The translations under genes and the position numbers were made by a program. A stretch of 39,342 nucleotides of DNA from the NCBI GenBank assembly GCA_019241535.1, contig JAFAWX010000141.1, positions 1 to 39,342 on the forward strand. Reading direction: 5' to 3'. The notes under the pieces were generated by a model. It did not search any database and was not told where the DNA came from. It saw nothing but the letters and a program-made list of their open reading frames with translations. Below, one piece after another: positions 35,101-39,342 of this stretch. This DNA is from Acidobacteriota bacterium. Lineage in GTDB: Bacteria > Acidobacteriota > Terriglobia > Terriglobales > Acidobacteriaceae. Position 1 is the stretch's first letter. The number at the start of each line of letters is the position of its first letter.

Positions 35101-36366
35101 TCACCGGGTCGCGCGGGTGGACGCGATGTGCGTTTCGGGAGAGAGCAACTGCTTGGCGTTCTCCTGAATTTTGCGGATAGCCGCTCCGATTTCCTGCATA
35201 TCCTGCTCGTCCCCGAGCAACGCCGGCTGCGGAATCCATACCGTTTCCCAGGCGGCGCGCCGGGTGTTTGGAAACGACTGCTTCAGAAAGCCATGTTCGT
35301 CATTTGCGTGCTGGGCATCGAGGCACTTTCGGTATTCGTTATTACGGAAGATATCAAGCTCATGCAGCGGCGGATAACTTGCCTGGTTTGGAATCCCCTC
35401 GGCGGTCAACGCCTGGATGAAGGTTCCAACGGGAAGGGCGGCGAGGTGTTTCTTGTCCACATGAAAGATATATGCATACTGGCCATTGCGCGTGCAACGC
35501 TCATCGAACTGTTGGGGAGTAATTCCCGGGATCCTGCTCAGCTCACGATCAAGTAAGCGCGCGTTCTGGTGACGACGGCGAGTTTGCTCGTCCAGGCGAC
35601 CGAGTTGCACGCTCAGCACCGCGCCCTGCCATTCACTGAGACGGTAATTGGACCCGTATATAAAGTGTCTGTAGAACCACTCACCGGGCATGCGGCCGCA
35701 GTCGTGAATCGACCGTGCCTTAAGCTCAAACCCGTCGTCATTCGAAATGATTATGCCGCCTTCGCCCGCCGTCATCAGCTTGCTTGCTTGAAAGCTGAAG
35801 GTCGCCGCGTTGCCGAACGTGCCAATGCGCTTTCCCCGCCATTCACTGGCGTGTGCGTGCGAGGAATCTTCGATCAACATCAAGCCCTTCCGGCGGGCGA
35901 GGTCACAGATCGCATCCAGATCCGCAGGATGACCACCCATGTGAACCGCAACAATGGCCTTGGTGCGGGGAGTGATGGCGGCCTCGGCCAGCCGGGGATC
36001 GAGGCAGTAGGTACCCGGGAGTACGTCGACCAGAACCGGCAACGCCCCGGTAAACAATACCGCACTGGCGGTTGCGACGAACGTAAAATCCGGGACCAAA
36101 ACTTCGTCCCCGGGGCCAATGCCTAGTGCCGCCATGGCGACTTCCAGAGCTGCGGTGCCATTCGTCACCGCAAGGCCATGGCGAGCGCCGTGAAATTCGG
36201 CAAAGGCCCTCTCGAATTCGAGAGTCTTGGTTCCGGGTGTCCGCCACCAGTGTCGAGCCTCCAAGACGTCGCTGAGCGCCCGGCGCTCGCCATCGTCGAA
36301 CTGAGGCCATATAGGGAAAGGCTTGGTCTTTGCTTTCCTGCCGCCGAGTAGCGCTAGTTGCGACAT
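35101..36366 (-). CDS. DegT/DnrJ/EryC1/StrS family sugar aminotransferase
   Basis: A protein of 421 residues, a PLP-dependent type I fold enzyme. Members of this family add an amino group to nucleotide-linked keto sugars. TNGTAALEVAMAAL (68-81) binds the phosphate, Asp167 in LIEDSSHAHAS contacts the cofactor nitrogen, and the Schiff-base Lys196 lies in FSFQASKLMTAGEGG. The sequence EDSSH differs from the more common EDAAQ but keeps the acid. It resembles the AHBA synthase/StrS branch as well as sugar enzymes, so the substrate is open. ATG at 36366 starts the typical LALLGGRKAK. It is followed by the glycoside hydrolase gene. No glycosyltransferases or nucleotide sugar enzymes are in the window. 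Confidence 0.92.
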   Translation of the reverse strand: MSQLALLGGRKAKTKPFPIWPQFDDGERRALSDVLEARHWWRTPGTKTLEFERAFAEFHGARHGLAVTNGTAALEVAMAALGIGPGDEVLVPDFTFVATASAVLFTGALPVLVDVLPGTYCLDPRLAEAAITPRTKAIVAVHMGGHPADLDAICDLARRKGLMLIEDSSHAHASEWRGKRIGTFGNAATFSFQASKLMTAGEGGIIISNDDGFELKARSIHDCGRMPGEWFYRHFIYGSNYRLSEWQGAVLSVQLGRLDEQTRRRHQNARLLDRELSRIPGITPQQFDERCTRNGQYAYIFHVDKKHLAALPVGTFIQALTAEGIPNQASYPPLHELDIFRNNEYRKCLDAQHANDEHGFLKQSFPNTRRAAWETVWIPQPALLGDEQDMQEIGAAIRKIQENAKQLLSPETHIASTRATR

Positions 36367-36803
36367 GGCCTGTCCGTAATTACCTCAGAACTAACTGAAA
36401 CTGAGCGGAGTTTCCAAGTGTTGACTTCCGGGCGGGAAAACTTCGCAACATGGTATCAAGTTCAAAAATTCTGAAATGGCTAGGATTCGGCACCTCAACT
36501 GCCTTCTGCACGAGATGTACGTCGGATCAGGCCAAGTCTAGCATTACGCCAAAAAAAAGACCGTGAATGCACAGCCGATAACAAAAAAGAGCGCCAAAGA
36601 ACAACGTGAAGGGCCGACGTGGATAAGATTTGCAAAGCATCACGTCGTATTCCTGGTGTATCTAGCTCGCCAGTGTGGCGGGTCCTTGCGCTCAGAAATC
36701 GGGTATACCCGTGCGAAGCTGGCCATGAGGCCAGTCGAATCGCCTTCAGATTACATACGTGTAGGAAACGCGCCGACCCGTTGTGGGTATCAAGCGTGAG
36801 TGA
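36367..36803. other. Gap upstream of the aminotransferase gene
   Basis: I see no gene. A plus-strand open frame at 36563-36799 has no ribosome site and no recognisable family. The left end should hold the promoter of the aminotransferase and hydrolase genes, but no clear boxes stand out. The stretch is slightly AT-rich, with an eight-base A-run near 36551. Confidence 0.4.
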
Positions 36804-37265
36804 CTATTTCTTATTCTCAATCAGATTGGTATGGCTAGCCACGCACTGCCACTTGTAAGCGGTATAGATCCAGGTGTCGGTGAACCGTCCCCAGTGCTCG
36901 AAATGGTGCCCCTTATAGGTGCCCTTGGTGTGATAGGTGCCAATCACGATCGCCAGACCGGGATAGGGAATGACCCTAACTTGTTCGTTTGTAACCAAAA
37001 CGGCCCGGTAATCCTGGTTCCTAAGGTCAGCCATGAAGGCGGCCTTATTCATCACGGTGCCATCGTAGTCGGTGTATACGAATTCGTCGGAAACGAGTTC
37101 TTGCAGGGCATTGGCATCGTGTTGCAACTGGGCCTGATTCCAGGCATTTTCTAAGGCGATCAGTTTGCTTTCATCGGCTCGCGGCAACTCGCCCGCAGCA
37201 ACCATCAGCGGTGCAATAACGCCCAGCAGCAGCCCCATGCCGACGGTAGCCCTGATACTAAGCAA
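36804..37265 (-). CDS. Exported DUF4440 (SnoaL/NTF2-like) protein
   Basis: A protein of 153 residues with an N-terminal signal peptide (ATVGMGLLLGVIAPLMVAAG, cut near residue 25). The rest is an NTF2-like cone fold of the DUF4440 type: LIALENAWNQAQLQHDANAL, LVSDEFVYTDYDGTVMNKAAF and FTDTWIYTAYKWQCVASHTN. The fold often serves as a small-molecule pocket or a domain without catalysis; no reaction is known for this branch. The start is a TTG at 37265 supported by a very strong GGAGGAGG six bases upstream; the ATG nine codons later lacks one. It faces away from the next plus-strand genes and appears monocistronic. Confidence 0.86.
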   Translation of the reverse strand: MLSIRATVGMGLLLGVIAPLMVAAGELPRADESKLIALENAWNQAQLQHDANALQELVSDEFVYTDYDGTVMNKAAFMADLRNQDYRAVLVTNEQVRVIPYPGLAIVIGTYHTKGTYKGHHFEHWGRFTDTWIYTAYKWQCVASHTNLIENKK

Positions 37266-37838
37266 ATGTCCTCCTCCAGTTGCAATCTTCGCTCAAGAGG
37301 CTAGCTTCTTCCACATACCGAAGTAACCTCCACGAGCCCACAAAACGATTACCGCGTGGCCGATTGAACGGTGGGCAGTGTCGCATATACTGGGCGATTG
37401 GTCGTGGGAAGCTGGGCCTAAGCGAATGCGGGGGGGCGCCCCGGGATCGCTGCTAGAGGTCCATGCTTTTTGTATGCAATTGACGGGAACCTAAGCTCGT
37501 TCTTTTTGGCGGTACTGCGGCATTCACATTTCTATAAGTTCATTTCGCTCAAAGAACCTGGCCACTTGATTCGCAAGACAGCCGGCCACCGATACTTCAG
37601 CAAAGGATGCGGGTAGCCTATATCCGGCGAGACTGCTGAAAACGTGCTTCATCCCGCAATAGCTGCCGAGGATGCGCGCCAGTTCCGCAAGCGGCTACGA
37701 CGGCGATCGATTGCATGCGGTATGCCGCAAACGTCCTCCCGACAGGCTTCGATCGCGGAGATTGAGACCGTCGGGTGCGCAAACTCTGCCTGTTATCTTT
37801 GACCTTTGGGAAAATATAAGGCAAGACTCGGCAGCAGC
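37266..37838. other. Gene-poor stretch
   Basis: Its left edge carries the ribosome site of the DUF4440 gene. GGGGCGCCCC, a perfect 10-base palindrome, lies near 37433-37442 and could be a chance feature. No gene, RNA or repeat is supported. Confidence 0.4.
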
Positions 37839-38030
37839 ATGCAGACGGGCGCTGGTAAACCCGAACCCGATCGGATTGGCCTGTGCGCCCACTGCAAGCA
37901 CGTCCGCCGCATCACTTCCGATCGAGGGTCCAGATTCTACATGTGCCAACGTTCGCTCAGTGATGCCCGTTTCCCTAAGTATCCCCGCCTTCCAGTAATC
38001 GAGTGCGCAGGGTTCGAGGACAGCCGTTGA
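37839..38030 (+). CDS. Tiny four-cysteine zinc-ribbon-like protein
   Basis: A protein of 63 residues with Cys16 and Cys19 as a C-x2-C pair in LCAHCKHVRRI, Cys36 in FYMCQRS, and Cys56 in IECAGFE. The piece RFPKYPRLPVIECAGFE is one I recall from short, unnamed proteins that recur in Acidobacteriota genomes. Four Cys in this arrangement suggest one bound zinc ion. ATG at 37839 is chosen because it begins 15 residues before the conserved part; a TTG eleven codons upstream is possible. No ribosome site is clear. The gene stands alone. Reality is supported by the conserved Cys pattern; function is unknown. Confidence 0.72.
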   Translation: MQTGAGKPEPDRIGLCAHCKHVRRITSDRGSRFYMCQRSLSDARFPKYPRLPVIECAGFEDSR

Positions 38031-38399
38031 TTGGCTGTCCGGGGGAATGGATGCTTAACGCAACATCGAGCTTGCCTCGTCCAATTTACGGCTGTCATTT
38101 TGTATTTGACCGCCCAAATTCACGCTGCTGGTAACGTTTGTTGTGCAATTGAAAGAATCAGCCTGACGGGAAAACGAAAGAAGGCCCCAGGAGGTTCTTT
38201 CAGGTACTTGGGAAAGCAATTTAGCGGCGTTTGAGCTTCCGTGATCGTCGAGTGAGACCGCGAGCTTAAGTTTTGGTTTCATGCACGCTGATCATTCATC
38301 CTCAGCATGCCTTACACGCTCATCTTGTCTTGGAAACGACTCGACTTTGCAAAGCTGAATATCTGGGACTAAACTTCTGCAACGAGAGGAGGATTCACC
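38031..38399. other. Gene-poor stretch upstream of the cupin gene
   Basis: I see no gene in it. GAGAGGAGG at its right end is the ribosome site of the cupin gene. Short open frames on both strands lack starts and family resemblance. Confidence 0.4.
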
Positions 38400-38720
38400 A
38401 TGGGCACTGCCCAGAGGGCACATCCAAAAGTTGATCCCGTAAAGGCCGATTCCCGCCACTATACGGTCGAGTTCGAGAATGACAAAGTCCGTGTCGTGCG
38501 CATCAAATACGGGGCCAAAGAGAAGTCAGTGATGCACAGTCATCCCGAGTCGGTTTCTGTCTTCTTGCACGACTGCAAAGCCAGGTTCACATACCCGGAC
38601 GGAAAGAGCGAAAATATTGAGGCCAAGGCAGGTCAGGTAATGCACATGGATGCGTTCGAACACGACCCGGAGAACCTCGGCGGCCCGTTCGAACTGATTC
38701 AGATTGAATTAAAGAAGTAG
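38400..38720 (+). CDS. Small cupin-domain protein
   Basis: A protein of 106 residues forming a single cupin barrel. The metal-binding motif 1 is seen as VMHSHPESVSVFL, with His46, His48 and Glu50 as ligand candidates, and motif 2 as GQVMHMDAFEHDPENLG, with His82 or His88. Such small cupins may bind iron, manganese or zinc, with diverse or unknown roles; this one resembles cytoplasmic cupins that lack a signal peptide. ATG at 38400 has GGAGG about eight bases upstream. A perfect 10-base hairpin lies 11 bases after the stop, so it is a single-gene unit. Confidence 0.88.
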   Translation: MGTAQRAHPKVDPVKADSRHYTVEFENDKVRVVRIKYGAKEKSVMHSHPESVSVFLHDCKARFTYPDGKSENIEAKAGQVMHMDAFEHDPENLGGPFELIQIELKK

Positions 38721-38731
38721 TTACTTCATTC

Positions 38732-38755
38732 ACGGGAGACACTTCTGTCTCCCGT
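38732..38755 (+). terminator. Hairpin after the cupin gene
   Basis: ACGGGAGACA at 38732-38741 pairs perfectly with TGTCTCCCGT at 38746-38755 around the tetraloop CTTC. No T-run follows (CCCAAACCC), so it may act as a stabilising or weak terminator structure. Confidence 0.6.
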
Positions 38756-38908
38756 CCCAAACCCTATTCTGTCAAATAAACCCAGAGTAGCTCATTGAAT
38801 GCTTGCCTAACCGAGCCCCAAGCAGAATTCAAAAAGCTAACGCATTCGGCAACGCGCAATCACCGGGTCTGAATTGTTTCCCCGAGCGTTTACAATTTAT
38901 GGACACCT

Positions 38909-39342
38909 GTGATTAAAACTATCTGGATTGTTTCTGTTGTTTTCGCATTGACCGCGGGCATAACCGATCTGCGCTGGCGTCGCATTCCTAATTGGCTCAC
39001 TTACCCGACCATCCCTCTTGCGGTCCTGCTGCACACACTCGCTGCCGGCAGGGCGGGACTAAGACTTTCACTGCTTGGCGCTGCACTCGGGCTTGGTCTC
39101 CTGTTGCCATTCGTCCTGCTTCGAAGTCTGGGTGGAGGTGACTGGAAACTGGTCGGGGGACTGGGATCGCTTTTCGGACCGCAACGTCTTATCCAGGTCC
39201 TTGTTCTGAGTCTCTTGATCAACGGGCTGATGGCGCTCGTATTCGTAATCTGGAAACGGCGGGTGGGACAGACGCTGCGCAACCTGGGCCGGATGACCGC
39301 CGCCTTTCTCCGACTCCGCCTCCCCGGCAGTGATCTGACGAT
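38909..39342 (+). CDS. A24 prepilin peptidase (TadV/CpaA-like), N-terminal part
   Basis: The frame is open from GTG at 38909 to the end of the window, 144 codons, and has no stop. It starts with a hydrophobic helix and then ITDLRWRRIPNWLTYP, in which Asp20 is the first catalytic aspartate. The second is in RSLGGGDWKLVGGLG, the G-x-G-D motif of A24 aspartic peptidases. These cut the leader of type IV or Tad/Flp pilins and sit in the inner membrane. The lack of the long N-terminal cysteine domain makes it the short TadV/CpaA type, often found at the head of a Flp/Tad pilus locus, which may lie just past the window. An overlapping ATG ten bases earlier is out of frame. Confidence 0.88.
   Translation, partial: MIKTIWIVSVVFALTAGITDLRWRRIPNWLTYPTIPLAVLLHTLAAGRAGLRLSLLGAALGLGLLLPFVLLRSLGGGDWKLVGGLGSLFGPQRLIQVLVLSLLINGLMALVFVIWKRRVGQTLRNLGRMTAAFLRLRLPGSDLT

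Noticed and set aside
36563-36799. Plus-strand open frame of 78 codons
   Set aside because: No ribosome site, odd composition and no recognisable family.

Overview
The window looks like a chromosomal piece of an acidobacterium (Acidobacteriota, probably class Terriglobia). Base composition is moderately GC-rich. Several genes are of types I associate with that phylum: serine/threonine kinases fused to TPR arrays, an ECF-type sigma factor overlapping a kinase gene that begins with a helical leader, very short Cys-rich proteins, and a DUF5107/TPR secreted protein. This placement is inference from family habits; no rRNA or taxonomic marker tree is available here.

Region 1 (1-6.6 kb) is about glycans and the cell wall. 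The end of a GH172 (DUF2961) gene and a small Cys-rich gene come first. Next is a secreted fusion of an AmiE-like serine hydrolase with a NamZ-like (DUF1343, GH171) exo-N-acetylmuramidase. Divergent from it run a second AmiE-like serine hydrolase with no visible signal peptide, then murQ and murA. Together they suggest peptidoglycan salvage: the fusion trims wall fragments outside the cytoplasm, the paralogue and MurQ work inside, and MurA starts new precursor. A nagB-like gene at 22.3-23.1 kb would act further down the same route. No MurNAc kinase or MurNAc transporter is visible.

Region 2 (6.6-17 kb) is mixed housekeeping: a 1-Cys peroxiredoxin, a PhzF-like protein, a lone receiver domain, a LolD/MacB-type ATPase with no permease beside it, tRNA-Gly(GCC), a small membrane protein, a sugar-type MFS transporter broken by one frameshift, and a TPR kinase followed at 48 bases by a sugar-binding lipoprotein.

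Region 3 (17-25 kb) holds most of the decayed genes. A DUF5107/TPR protein starts on the ATGA stop of a shattered amidohydrolase gene. A methyltransferase and nagB are intact. An NAD-dependent epimerase/dehydratase pseudogene lies just before tRNA-Cys(GCA), and a ruined HepT/MntA (HEPN/nucleotidyltransferase) toxin-antitoxin pair lies just after it.

Region 4 (25-32.9 kb) has a hypothetical protein, a methyltransferase, a four-helix membrane protein, a DUF4242 protein, an ECF-type sigma factor whose gene overlaps a 1102-residue kinase/NB-ARC/TPR protein, a pseudogene of a small exported protein, and an intact secreted protein with a good terminator. Region 5 (33-39.3 kb) has a secreted clan-A-like glycoside hydrolase beside a DegT-type sugar aminotransferase, a DUF4440 protein, a tiny zinc-ribbon-like protein, a cupin with a strong hairpin, and the start of an A24 prepilin peptidase running off the window.

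The most notable points are the AmiE-NamZ fusion and its paralogue in one salvage cluster, the sigma/kinase/STAND unit with an altered sensor residue, and the cluster of decayed genes around tRNA-Cys.
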